Shown here piece after piece: positions 1-8,361 of a DNA stretch of 64,000 nt. A program made the translations under genes and the position numbers. Below the pieces are notes generated by a model. The model made no database searches, had not been told where the DNA came from, and saw only the letters and a program-made list of their open reading frames with translations. Each line of letters starts with the position of its first letter. Position 1 is the stretch's first letter. Location: the NCBI GenBank assembly GCA_963729165.1, contig CAVSMM010000009.1, positions 1 to 64,000 of the forward strand, written 5' to 3'. This stretch comes from JACCZX01 sp963729165. Its GTDB lineage: Bacteria; Pseudomonadota; Gammaproteobacteria; Burkholderiales; Burkholderiaceae_F.

Positions 1-365
1 GCTATCGGCCAGTAGCAGCCGATTGCGACTTTCGGCCGATTGCGCGAAAGCGGACTCTACGATGCCCAGGTGTTCGGCCGCGCGCCAGCTGCACTCGTTT
101 TCAATGCGACGCTGCGACGACAATGGCACACAACGAACCCCCTAACCCGCTGACGGCTAGATTTCGCTAAGGGTGCGAATGTCCCAGGTTTGCTCACGCG
201 GAGGGAATCGTTCTGTTGCAGGCGAGGCACCGTCGGCTTACAGTGCGCATCAGTGCTTCGGTCCATTACGCTGGCGGTAACTGGCCAATTTCGGGAGTTA
301 AGGGTCGGAAATCGTTTTTGCTGCAAGCCAGTATCGAAATGTTCGATCTACGAGAGAAGGCAAAC
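1..365. other. Intergenic stretch with degenerate dispersed-repeat sequence
   Basis: I see no convincing gene here; the open frames lack ribosome binding sites and protein-like composition. The first 25 bases (tatcggccagtagcagccga and flank) resemble the dispersed repeat seen again at 976-995, 8259-8281 and 9771-9792. A purine-rich stretch AGAAGG at 355-360 serves the gene that starts at 366. Confidence 0.4.
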
Positions 366-758
366 ATGCGCACTCTGCTGGGCGTTGTTGTCGTTTTGCT
401 GCTGTCCCCGTCCCATCCAGCCTTCGCCCAAGGCCTAACGCCCGGAAAGTACAGTGGCACCATAAGCTTCGTCGGGCCCGCCGGCCATGCAAAGACTGAC
501 CGGATTGAGATCAAGATCGATAAGGTCGAAGGTGGAACCGTCCAAGGGACCGTCACCGACTTCGGCTCGTTTGGGGGATTCTGTCGTGGCGTCGTTCCTG
601 TCGTGGGCGTACTTGAAGGCGACAAGTTGACCCTGCAAACCGACAAGGCGGCTAGTGGAGTCAAAGAGGGCTGCGGAGCGAACTTTGAACTGAAGGTCAA
701 CGGCGAGAAGCTTGAAGGGAAGTCCGCGTCTGGATCAACGTTTGTGCTTTCAAAGTAA
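366..758 (+). CDS. Small secreted protein of unknown function
   Basis: This encodes a 130-residue protein with a clear Sec signal peptide: a hydrophobic core (LLGVVVVLLL) followed by a PAFAQ cleavage site near residue 21. The mature part of about 109 residues is rich in Gly, Lys and Thr with alternating hydrophobic residues, which suggests a small beta-rich periplasmic or exported domain. It has two cysteines that could pair (in GGFCRGV and KEGCGAN). The ATG at 366 is chosen because AGAAGG lies 5 bases upstream; longer in-frame starts have no such site and would bury the signal peptide. I do not recognise the family. It stands alone on its strand, upstream of an insertion sequence. Confidence 0.6.
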   Translation: MRTLLGVVVVLLLSPSHPAFAQGLTPGKYSGTISFVGPAGHAKTDRIEIKIDKVEGGTVQGTVTDFGSFGGFCRGVVPVVGVLEGDKLTLQTDKAASGVKEGCGANFELKVNGEKLEGKSASGSTFVLSK

Positions 759-1040
759 GCCACGAAAGTTCGCGTCGGCTGCTTTGAAGCGCCGATCGAA
801 TCTCGGGCTCTTACTCAACTTCTACTTTCCTAAACGACGCCGCGAGCCCCGTATACGAGGCGTTGCAGCGGACCAGCGGGAGCGCGGTTCAACTAAGTTT
901 GGTGGCAGGCTGGCGAGATTCTGAGTCCGGCATAATTCGGTCACTCTGTTGCTGGCCGCTGAACGCCGATCCGTTGAACGGCTGCTATCGGCAGGATGTT
1001 TGTGTCCGCTTTTTTAGCGCCACGCGTGTCCGCTATGGGT

Positions 1041-1066
1041 GGCGGATTCAACTGGTCGATGCAACA
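1041..1066 (+). repeat. IS30 left inverted repeat
   Basis: This left terminal repeat begins GGCGGATTCAAC and continues TGGTCGATGCAACA. It matches the right end with two mismatches. Confidence 0.8.
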
Positions 1067-2262
1067 CACTAGACGCCATTGCGGCGAAAGGAGTGTTGCA
1101 GATGAAGAAAGACCGCGCATTTACTACTCGGCCAGCCAACGGGCGCTCATTTGGGAGCGTTGGCGGAAGGGTGAGACGCTTCACCAGATCGCCCGACTGT
1201 TTGATCGATATCACTCGTCGATCCAACGCATCTTGGCTGAGTCGGGCGGGATACGCCCAACCGAGCGGCACCGGTCAAGATCGGCGTTGACCTTGATCGA
1301 GCGAGAGGAGATCTCGCGCGGCATAGTGGCGGGTAAGTCGATCCGCGCTATCGCGGCGGCGCTTGGCCGCGCGCCGTCTACGATCAGTCGCGAAATTCGA
1401 CGCAATGATGGCCCGCAAGGCTATCGAGCCAGCCAGGCGGACCAGGCGGCGTGGGATCGAGGCTGTCGCCCGAAGGTCTGTAAACTGGTGCAGAACCGAG
1501 AGCTGGCCCACCTCGTGGCAAGCAAGCTCCGCCTGGAGTGGTCGCCCGAGCAGGTTGCCGGCTGGCTGAAGCGTGCCCACCCTGATGACGAAGCCTTTCA
1601 GGTGTCCCACGAGACGATCTATCGCAGCCTGTTCATCCAGGCACGCGGCGCTCTGAAGAAGGAGCTGATGGCGCATTTGCGGCGCACCCGAGGCATGCGT
1701 CGTTCGCGGCACCATACGCAAAAGACCAGCATCCACGGGCAAATCACTGACGCGGTATCGATCAGCGAGCGTCCCCCTGCAGTCGAAGACCGTGCGCTTC
1801 CTGGCCACTGGGAAGGTGACCTGTTGTTCGGCAGTAAGAACAGCCAGATCGCGACACTCGTTGAACGTCAATCACGCTACGTGATGCTTGCGAAGGTCGG
1901 AAAGAAGGATACTGAGACGGTCGTCAACGCCCTCATCAAGCACGCGCAGAAACTACCCCACGAGCTCTACCGATCGCTGACCTGGGACCGCGGCAAAGAG
2001 ATGGCCGACCATCAACGCTTTACGCTGGCCACCGACATCAAGGTCTACTTCTGTGATCCCCGGAGCCCTTGGCAACGCGGATCAAATGAGAATGCGAATG
2101 GCCTATTGAGGCAATATCTGCCAAAGGGGATCGACCTCTCCGGGTATTCGCAATCCAAGCTCAACGCGATCGCTCGGCGCCTCAACGAACGGCCGAGGAA
2201 GACGCTTGCAATACGAAACTCCAGCTCAACGATTTCATCAAGCTGTTGCGTCGACCGGTTGA
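1059..2262 (+). pseudogene. IS30-family transposase, two frame breaks
   Basis: This is a DDE transposase of about 390 residues. The N-terminal part has the IS30 helix-turn-helix region (RALIWERWRKGE, then APSTISREIRRN). The catalytic core shows WEGDLL, LTWDRGKE and the DPRSPWQRGSNEN block that hold the DDE residues. Two frame problems are visible. First, the start with a good ribosome binding site is ATG 1102 (AAAGGAG upstream), but it is in a different frame from the body. Second, an extra T near 2206-2207 diverts the last codons; without it the protein ends QYETPAQRFHQAVASTG at stop 2260-2262, a normal IS30 terminus. As written it is likely inactive, unless the shifts are sequence errors. 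A start at 1059 would be in frame with the body but has no clear binding site. Confidence 0.8.
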
Positions 2263-2269
2263 ATCCGCC
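2244..2269 (-). repeat. IS30 right inverted repeat
   Basis: Read on the minus strand this repeat begins GGCGGATTCAAC and continues CGGTCGACGCAACA. It overlaps the end of the transposase coding region. Confidence 0.8.
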
Positions 2270-2350
2270 GTCGAAAGCGGACTCTGCTGACTCATAGCGC
2301 CGCTACCGCGCGGCTGATCACGTTCCCTATATGGAAGAGCTTAGTAAGTC

Positions 2351-2608
2351 CTAGCGCTCGAAATTGGCTTCACGTGCGATGCGCGGAATATCACTGCGAC
2401 TAATTGCCATGTCGCGTAACTCGCGGTCGTTCAGAGATCGGAGTTCCTGAATAGCGATGGACTCGCGAGCACTGGCCTTCCATCGGGCCTCCAATCGTTT
2501 CGTCCAGTTGACGAGGCGGTTAACTGCGGCGCGGAGAAGGACCGACGCGTCGAAGGAGAATTGCAGCCATGCGCCGCTTAAATAAGGGCGTGTTGTTATG
2601 GTCGTCAT
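2351..2608 (-). CDS. DUF1127 family small protein
   Basis: This 85-residue protein ends in the DUF1127 (YjiS-like) signature: a basic, aromatic N-terminal half, then LRSLNDRELRDMAISRSDI. In other proteobacteria such small Arg-rich proteins bind RNA or take part in phosphate and stress responses. No specific role can be read here. The segment just upstream of the start contains TGGAG about 10 bases away. The gene sits right after the insertion sequence on the opposite strand and has no obvious operon partner. Confidence 0.75.
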   Translation of the reverse strand: MTTITTRPYLSGAWLQFSFDASVLLRAAVNRLVNWTKRLEARWKASARESIAIQELRSLNDRELRDMAISRSDIPRIAREANFER

Positions 2609-2820
2609 ATTGCGTTTTGCTCCAGTCGAACAAGTTAGTGAGCAATGAATTGTCCGGACTGGGGGCGCTGGTGTCGTGAGACCACAGCCCCACTATCTGT
2701 CCAGGACTGTGCTGCCAGACGAAGGAAACATGGGACTTAGGTCCCGACAAGAGCGATCGCTCAATGGCGCTAGTCGCGCATACGCTCAGCACGCTCAGCT
2801 AGAAACCCGATCTGATTCGC

Positions 2821-2935
2821 GCAAGAAAGCCGCCGCCCAAGCGGCTTGCATGCAAGTTCGCGAACTATTTGCTTGCGACGGCGAGTGAACGCGAGACCGG
2901 CGAGGCCGAGGCCGAGGAGCCGACATGCATGGATA
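2821..2935 (-). pseudogene. Relic of a PEP-CTERM protein sorting anchor
   Basis: On the minus strand the segment reads LLGLGLAGLAFTRRRKQ. That is the hydrophobic span plus Arg-rich tail that closes PEP-CTERM proteins such as those at 4598 and 19912 in this window. No VPEP motif or preceding coding sequence remains: the frame meets a stop a few codons upstream and runs on too far downstream. The plus strand also shows a 7-bp hairpin (AAGCCGC/GCGGCTT) at about 2826-2846. I read this as the remains of an exported-protein gene in a decaying intergenic region. Confidence 0.4.
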
Positions 2936-3091
2936 TCCGCTCACAACCGTTGCGGACACTCTAAAGCTAACATCATCTCAGCCCCAAGCGGACGCGACGT
3001 CGCGTAAAGGGCTGGCTTCAAAAGATCGACAAAGTGCGTGCGTGATCCAGATACCCACGCGCACGCACGGATTGAACCGATACTTGCCGCT

Positions 3092-3343
3092 CTACGCTGC
3101 CCGTTGCATGGGCATTACATTGGCGCGCGCAGCTTCGTGAGGTCGGTAGGAACGGCCATCGAGACGCCGGACACGATTCTTCTCGTGACACAAATAGCGC
3201 GCACCCATTGACTCCTTTAACTCTTTGGCACGCTGCGCCAACCATTGCAAACGCTCCGTCGCCGGCGCGACTTTAACGATTTCCACGTGCGGTGGTGTAA
3301 TCCAATCCTGTAATTCAGCTTTCTCAGTTTGTTTGAAATTCAT
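3092..3343 (-). CDS. Hypothetical small soluble protein
   Basis: This encodes 83 residues from ATG 3343, which has GGGAGG six bases upstream. The protein is hydrophilic, with a Trp/Glu-rich first half (ELQDWITPPHVEIVKV) and a basic second half (CHEKNRVRRLDGRSYRP). It has no signal peptide or membrane span. A longer in-frame start exists, but it lacks a binding site and would add an unrelated hydrophobic leader. I do not recognise the family. Confidence 0.45.
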   Translation of the reverse strand: MNFKQTEKAELQDWITPPHVEIVKVAPATERLQWLAQRAKELKESMGARYLCHEKNRVRRLDGRSYRPHEAARANVMPMQRAA

Positions 3344-3695
3344 CTTCGTCCTCCCGTCATTCTGATCGTCATGATGCTCATGCGACGTGCAATTGACAAT
3401 CACAATCAGTGCAAGTGCAGTCGAAAAAACTACCACTGGTCGGCGCGCGATTCAGCGCGCTCAATTGTGGTGCATGCGCGGTGACAAAAATTGTCGAAGT
3501 TTTGGAATGAGAATCGAAACCAGTCGATAGCGCCAATGAGCTGCGTGCGTGTTAGATCGATACGGTCGACTTGAATATCTCGCACGAGTCAAGAATGAAT
3601 CGGCTTTATGCACGAAGCTTCGCGTCGCTCGCATGTGTTGCGATGCTCTTTGGCAGACTGCTTGCTATCAGGTGGGCTCTCAGAGAGGAACCAAA
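3344..3695. other. Intergenic region
   Basis: No gene, repeat or RNA could be supported here. The stretch separates two divergently transcribed small genes and may hold both promoters. I see no convincing -35/-10 pair. Confidence 0.3.
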
Positions 3696-4202
3696 ATGAA
3701 TACTCGCCGTAGCCTCATCGCTGCCGTGGCAGTTGCGGTACTGGCCCCGTCGACTTCGGTATGGGCACAGACGCCGGCCCAAGCGAATGAAGCCTCTCTA
3801 CGCGAAACCCTCCGCAAATACGTCGATGCCTGGAATCGTCACGACGTAAAAGCATGGAGCAACATGCTGGCCGAAGATATCTGGTACACAGAAACCACCG
3901 ACTACTACGGAAAAATGAAGGGAAAAAAAGCCGTCTTGCATTTTTTCTCCCCTATCGTGAAAACCACCGATATCACTTGGGACATCAATAAGGTGCGCTT
4001 GATGCCAGACGGCACTGCAACAGTAGTTTTACGCCACGTTTCGCTGGTGCCGCCGAAAGTCAATGGCAAGTACAAGTTGACGCTCGAGAGCGTGCCCTCC
4101 GTGAGTCGTTGGCGGTATGAGAGAGGTGGATGGAAGATGTTTTATTTCACGACTCATAAAGGAATGGCGCTGGACGCCATGAAAAACGACGGGATGGAAT
4201 GA
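3696..4202 (+). CDS. Secreted NTF2-like (SnoaL/DUF4440-type) protein
   Basis: This 168-residue protein has a Sec signal peptide (RRSLIAAVAVAVL, cleavage after SVWAQ). The mature part has an NTF2-like cone fold pattern: LRKYVDAWNRHDVKAW followed by DIWYTE, GKKAVLHFF and a C-terminal strand ending WKMFYF. Such domains often form small-molecule binding pockets or weak enzymes, but no catalytic residue can be assigned. ATG 3696 is preferred because GAGAGGAA precedes it closely; an upstream extension in frame adds a non-signal leader. No operon partner is visible. Confidence 0.65.
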   Translation: MNTRRSLIAAVAVAVLAPSTSVWAQTPAQANEASLRETLRKYVDAWNRHDVKAWSNMLAEDIWYTETTDYYGKMKGKKAVLHFFSPIVKTTDITWDINKVRLMPDGTATVVLRHVSLVPPKVNGKYKLTLESVPSVSRWRYERGGWKMFYFTTHKGMALDAMKNDGME

Positions 4203-4597
4203 GTTGACAGCTCGAAGTCACCACAAGCCGCCATGCGTTTCTGATCAGTCCGCATTCGGCCAACTCCCGCCGTTCACTCGCAAAAAAAACTCGAGTCCGG
4301 AATGACCGGAGTCAAGGTGGAGCAGACGTAGCTCGTCGTCGTAGCCGCAGCGAAGAAATCTACAAAGCGGCCGCAAAAAAAAATTGGGACCCCGGCCAGA
4401 CTGAAAGCCAATCGAACGTCCGCGGGTTACGGAATCGAAGTGGTGCTATCGACCCATTGCTGCCGGCCAGGTCCACAGGAAGCGGACCTTCGCTGACGTC
4501 GCCTTCCGACCAACTGCGGACATGCGGCGAATTCGCCGAGAGCGGTCGTTTCCCATGCCGCGCGGCTACGTCAGCGCGCTGGCCGTGCAGGACCGCG
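4203..4597. other. Intergenic region, no gene supported
   Basis: This is a long spacer between converging genes. It has A-rich runs (4280-4290 and 4376-4384) and a short TCCGG-AATGA-CCGGA hairpin near 4297-4311, which could help end transcription of the upstream gene. Nothing in it reads as a coding region. Confidence 0.3.
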
Positions 4598-5134
4598 TTA
4601 AGGATGCATCACACGGGATGGGTGCTTGCGACGAGTTAGCCCAAGCGCCGCGAAGCAGAGGCCGACCAGCAATAGGGTTGCGGGTTCAGGTACTGCGTTA
4701 CTCACGACCCAGCGTACGGGAAGAACCGCGACCGAAAAGTCCGGCAAAAAATAGGCGAGTGCCGCGTCGCCATCCGTCGGAGTCCCGTTCCCCCCATCGG
4801 GATAAAAGAAAATCCTCAGGGAACCATTGTCCGCCAGCCCACCTGCACCGTTCACGATGATCGGCGGCACCGCGGCAGAGTCGATAAGAGTAAACGCCGT
4901 GGTGTCGACGTCGCCTAAGTCGAACGTCTCCCCGAGTACCGTCATCGAGAAACCCACTATCTCAGTGTTCGGAACGAAATCTAGCGGCGATCCGGTGAAC
5001 ATGCTGCTGTCGAACTGGAGAAAGCCGGAGACGTCGGAAACGCCCGTTGCGTTGAACGTGATTACCGCCGGGTGAGCAGGCATCAATGCCAGCGCCAAGA
5101 GCAGAAAGGTAGCGAGAGTACGGAGCGTTTTCAT
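4598..5134 (-). CDS. PEP-CTERM sorting domain protein
   Basis: This 178-residue exported protein starts with a Sec signal peptide (LATFLLLALALMP). Its low-Lys, Asp/Gly/Thr-rich middle is typical of PEP-CTERM cargo. It ends with the full tripartite anchor: VPEPATLLLVG, a hydrophobic span, then an Arg/Lys tail (LTRRKHPSR). In known systems an exosortase (EpsH family) cuts at the PEP motif and the protein joins the extracellular polysaccharide matrix. No exosortase gene lies in this window, so it must be elsewhere. AAGGGGGG precedes the start. The exact surface role is unknown. Confidence 0.8.
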   Translation of the reverse strand: MKTLRTLATFLLLALALMPAHPAVITFNATGVSDVSGFLQFDSSMFTGSPLDFVPNTEIVGFSMTVLGETFDLGDVDTTAFTLIDSAAVPPIIVNGAGGLADNGSLRIFFYPDGGNGTPTDGDAALAYFLPDFSVAVLPVRWVVSNAVPEPATLLLVGLCFAALGLTRRKHPSRVMHP

Positions 5135-5545
5135 GGTCCCCCCTTGAGAAGGAAGAGATGCAGCTTAACTGACGATATCTAGCGTCCGCCGTCGCGTGAT
5201 CAGGAAGACGCTTTCGAGTCGCGATCTACCGAACAATGCGACGTCCGCTCCTAAGCGAAATTGTGAGTCTGCTTTCGGCGATCTCCAATGGCGGCTGGGG
5301 TCGGCACCGCGAGTTCGCTGTTCTCTGATGTGGTCGTTCGGCCGCCACCACGTCCCGGTCGTCAGTCAACGCCCGTGAATGACCGCTGTCGCAGAACTCT
5401 GATTTCCTCGACGGGTTTGGCGAACGTCCGGTTCCAAGGTGGACCGGGCGTTCGACCGAAAAACCGCGACGGGCTCCTACGGGTCGATAGCGTACTTCGA
5501 ACGCTATCGAATCACCTGCTCTAAACCTTGGCAACAAAGACTCGC
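5135..5545. other. Intergenic region with repeat-like fragments
   Basis: No gene is supported. The segment carries fragments resembling the dispersed intergenic repeat (GAATGACCGCT near 5375 and ACGGGTCGATAGCG near 5479). It lies in the upstream region of the PEP-CTERM gene and beyond the end of the DUF255 gene. Confidence 0.35.
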
Positions 5546-7615
5546 CTAAAGCGACATGGAACCTTTATGCAGTACTGATAGTTGCTCTCTCAGTTGCTCG
5601 ATCGATTGCGCAGGCAACTGGCAGCGGCCGTGCTGACAAAGATAGAGCTCTGAAGTCGTGCGTGCGGCAAGCAGCGGTAGCGAATCCGGGGGACCGGTAA
5701 CGAACGTCACTAGTGGAGCGAACTGGTTTCGCGCCGCGACGCTTAGCTGTTCGGCGTTCGGGTTCGCCGGTATTGCCAGATGTGCTCCATGCTGATTAAT
5801 CAAATGGGCATGCAACAGCGCCGGTGCCGCTTCGGGCGCTTGCGCGAGTAATCCAATTTGCCGCTCTATCGCCTGTTGCGCGATATCAACCCACTCGCTG
5901 CGGTCGTAGACGCCGGCCAACCGCAATAGCAGCTCGCATGCTGCGGCCGTTCCGCTGGGTACTGCACCATCGAATAATTCCCGCGCGCGCATTGGCAAGG
6001 GACTTGGTTCGCTGTCATAGAAGCCTTCGTCACTGTCAAAGAAACGGTCGATCATCTGATCAGCGAGCTGATGCGCCGACTGTAGCCATCGCAATTCACC
6101 AGTCGCTGCATGCAGCTCCAGCATTCCGAGGCCTACCTGTGCATGATCGGCGAGATAACTTTCCACTCGTAATGCCCCGGCTCTCCACGCGTGGTGTAGC
6201 CGCCCATCGCGGCTCATCGTGTTGAGCAAAAACAGCGCAGTCTGTCGAGCACATTCAATTAGATCGGCGCGATCCAGTAGTCGCCCAGCCTCGGCGAGCG
6301 CGCGCATCGCGATGCCGTTCCAGTCGGCAAGCACTTTGTCATCGGTGATCGGCCAGATCCGCTGTGACCGCACTTCGTACAACCGGTCACGCACCGATCG
6401 TTCCCATTGCGCGAAGGCGTTTTCGGACAGTCCAAGCAGCGCGCGTACTGACTCGGGGTCGCGGCGCTCGAGAACATTCAACCCATGTTCCCAATTGCCG
6501 GGTTCGCTAACGCCGTACAAGCGCAGTGCTGCATCGGCATCAGATTCCAGAGCCGCACGCAATTGCTCAGCCGTCCACACGTAGAACTTGCCTTCGACAC
6601 CTTCCGAGTCCGCATCCTGTGCGGAGCTATAGGCGGCAGGCGCAAACGACGGATGCATCTCGCGCTGCATCCATGCAATCGTGTCCTCGGCGACGAAGCG
6701 CAGGCGCTCGTCGGACGTCAGACGATAGGCGCCAACGTAGATGCGTACGAGCTGGGCGTTGTCGTACAACATCTTCTCGAAATGCGGCACATGCCAGCGC
6801 TGATCGGTCGAGTAGCGCGCAAAGCCACCGCCGACATGGTCATACATGCCGCCCGCCGCCATCGCAACTAGCGTTTGGGTCAGCATCGCTCGTGCGTCGT
6901 TACTTCCAAGCACCGCCAGACTCAATAGATATTGCAGTAGCGGCGCTTGGGGAAATTTCGGCGTAGTTCCGAAGCCACCGTACGTTCGATCGAAGCGGCG
7001 CATCAGTTGCGACGTCGCCTTTGTATGAATATCGTCAACCGTCGCACGTCGCGGCACGGCTCCTGCACGCACGTGTTCGAGCAATTCCTGCGCGGTTTGC
7101 TCGACATCTGCGCGCCGCTGCGTCCAGGCTTCTCGCACCCCCCGTAGCACGTCGGCGAAGGAGGGCATTCCATGCTTTGCCCTTGGCGGAAAGTAAGTCC
7201 CGCCATAAAAGGGCTTTAAGTCGGGCGTCAAAAACATGTTGAGCGGCCATCCGCCATGGCCGCTCAGCGCTTGCAGCGCACTCATGTAGACGTGATCGAC
7301 ATCGGGCAGTTCTTCGCGATCCACCTTAATTGCGATGAAGCCCTCGGCTAGCTGGCGGGCAATAGCCTCATCCTCGAAGCTCTCACGCTCCATCACGTGA
7401 CACCAGTGACAGGTCGCGTATCCGATCGATAAGAAGATCGGCTTGTCATCGGTCCGCGCCCTTGCAAACGCTTCTTCGCCCCAGGGATACCAATCAACCG
7501 GATTATGCGCATGCTGCAATAGATAAGGGCTCGTTTCCTGGGCGAGCCGATTTGATGAGCGGGCAGCGGCAGTCATCTGTTGGCGCGCTTTCAATACGGC
7601 GTCAGAGGACGGCAT
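5546..7615 (-). CDS. DUF255 thioredoxin-fold protein (YyaL/SPATA20-like)
   Basis: This 689-residue protein is full length for its family. The N-terminal thioredoxin-like domain (about residues 22-185) has the family block NPVDWYPWGEEAF and a CHWCH site at Cys69/Cys72. The rest is an alpha/alpha toroid resembling N-acylglucosamine 2-epimerase or six-hairpin glycosidases, with motifs DHVGGGFARY and KMLYDNAQL. The molecular function is not established in bacteria, although redox or glycan-related roles have been suggested. It has no signal peptide, so it should be cytoplasmic. Two small genes flank it on other transcripts. Confidence 0.85.
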   Translation of the reverse strand: MPSSDAVLKARQQMTAAARSSNRLAQETSPYLLQHAHNPVDWYPWGEEAFARARTDDKPIFLSIGYATCHWCHVMERESFEDEAIARQLAEGFIAIKVDREELPDVDHVYMSALQALSGHGGWPLNMFLTPDLKPFYGGTYFPPRAKHGMPSFADVLRGVREAWTQRRADVEQTAQELLEHVRAGAVPRRATVDDIHTKATSQLMRRFDRTYGGFGTTPKFPQAPLLQYLLSLAVLGSNDARAMLTQTLVAMAAGGMYDHVGGGFARYSTDQRWHVPHFEKMLYDNAQLVRIYVGAYRLTSDERLRFVAEDTIAWMQREMHPSFAPAAYSSAQDADSEGVEGKFYVWTAEQLRAALESDADAALRLYGVSEPGNWEHGLNVLERRDPESVRALLGLSENAFAQWERSVRDRLYEVRSQRIWPITDDKVLADWNGIAMRALAEAGRLLDRADLIECARQTALFLLNTMSRDGRLHHAWRAGALRVESYLADHAQVGLGMLELHAATGELRWLQSAHQLADQMIDRFFDSDEGFYDSEPSPLPMRARELFDGAVPSGTAAACELLLRLAGVYDRSEWVDIAQQAIERQIGLLAQAPEAAPALLHAHLINQHGAHLAIPANPNAEQLSVAARNQFAPLVTFVTGPPDSLPLLAARTTSELYLCQHGRCQLPAQSIEQLREQLSVLHKGSMSL

Positions 7616-7780
7616 GCACGCAGTGAGGTCGGCGCGGCGGAACGGCGATTAGCAATCAGGTTCATCTAGACTTCTGACAAGGCGGACTCAGCAGTCCGAG
7701 CGGGCGTATTGGAGTGGTCTAAGCAAGAAAGGCGCCGCGGAGAAAGCTGTCGCTTTAAGAACGTGCTGTTGAAAGTGCAC

Positions 7781-8221
7781 ATGATGACGTCTCGTTTTCT
7801 TCGCATCCTGTGGGCATCGCCTTGCTCGCTCGTCGGGCTTGCGCTGGGCGCCGTCGTGCTGCTGTTCGGCGGGTCAGTGCGACGGGTGGGTTGTGTACTT
7901 GAGTTGGCGCCCTATCGTGGCCCTGCACCCTCGACCTCACGCTTGCGGCGTCTACCTTTCTCGGCGATTACTTTCGGCCACGTAATTCTGGGCGTCAGTC
8001 TTCAGGACCTCGTTCAACTGAGAGCACACGAGTTGGTGCACGTGCGGCAATACGAGCGTCTAGGTCCACTCTTCTTCATTGCTTATCCCGCGTCCAGCCT
8101 GCTGGCCGCAGCGACGGGTCGTTGTCCATACCGAAATAACCGCTTCGAAATGGAAGCCTTCGCGCAATCTCAGGCGGCCGGCATAAGTCCTAGTGCATCG
8201 ATTGCGAAGCTGCGCGAATAA
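7781..8221 (+). CDS. Small membrane protein with HELVH motif
   Basis: This encodes 146 residues from the paired ATGs at 7781/7784. An N-terminal hydrophobic segment (SLVGLALGAVVLLFGG) should anchor it in the inner membrane. The central block AHELVHVRQYERLGPLFF contains HExxH-like HELVH, and a nearby acidic segment (NRFEMEAFA) could give a third ligand as in zincins. I recall uncharacterised proteobacterial proteins with this HExVHVRQYE block followed by NxFExxA. A metallopeptidase role is inference only. An in-frame start at 7709 would lengthen it but adds a charged, poorly conserved leader. Confidence 0.6.
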   Translation: MMTSRFLRILWASPCSLVGLALGAVVLLFGGSVRRVGCVLELAPYRGPAPSTSRLRRLPFSAITFGHVILGVSLQDLVQLRAHELVHVRQYERLGPLFFIAYPASSLLAAATGRCPYRNNRFEMEAFAQSQAAGISPSASIAKLRE

Positions 8222-8258
8222 CCCGTTCTGACCGAGGGCTTCACGGACTGGTGTCGGC

Positions 8259-8281
8259 ATTCGGCCACTAGCGGACATTGC
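8259..8281 (-). repeat. Dispersed intergenic repeat copy
   Basis: On the minus strand this reads CAATGTCCGCTAGTGGCCGA with a short flank. It is close to the copy at 9771-9792 and to the half-sites at 1003-1040 and 15241-15291. Confidence 0.45.
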
Positions 8282-8361
8282 GTGCACGAAGATACTTCGC
8301 GGGGCAGAATCTCGCACTTACGAAATTCGAACAGCGTTAGCACTTTGGAGAGGAAAACGCG

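Larger units (their letters stand above)
1041..2269 (+). mobile_element. IS30-family insertion sequence, complete ends
   Basis: This is a 1229-bp element bounded by imperfect 26-bp inverted repeats that begin GGCGGATTCAAC (left, 1041-1066) and match in 24 of 26 positions at the right end (2244-2269, read on the minus strand). The dinucleotide GT occurs at 1039-1040 and again at 2270-2271 and fits a 2-bp target duplication, which is within the range known for IS30 elements. Removing the element and one GT rebuilds a dispersed repeat (TGTCCGCTATGGGT then CGAAAGCGGAC), so it landed inside an intergenic palindrome. It carries one transposase gene with two frame breaks. Confidence 0.85.

Noticed and set aside
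57..326. Minus-strand 89-residue open frame
   Set aside because: No ribosome binding site, composition unlike neighbours and it overlaps repeat-like sequence; it looks like a chance frame.
2676..2888. Plus-strand 70-residue open frame near the PEP-CTERM relic
   Set aside because: The opposite strand explains the sequence (LLGLGLAGLAFTRRRKQ) and this frame has no binding site.
2925..3140. Plus-strand 71-residue open frame
   Set aside because: It overlaps the better supported minus-strand gene ending at 3092 and shows no conserved features.
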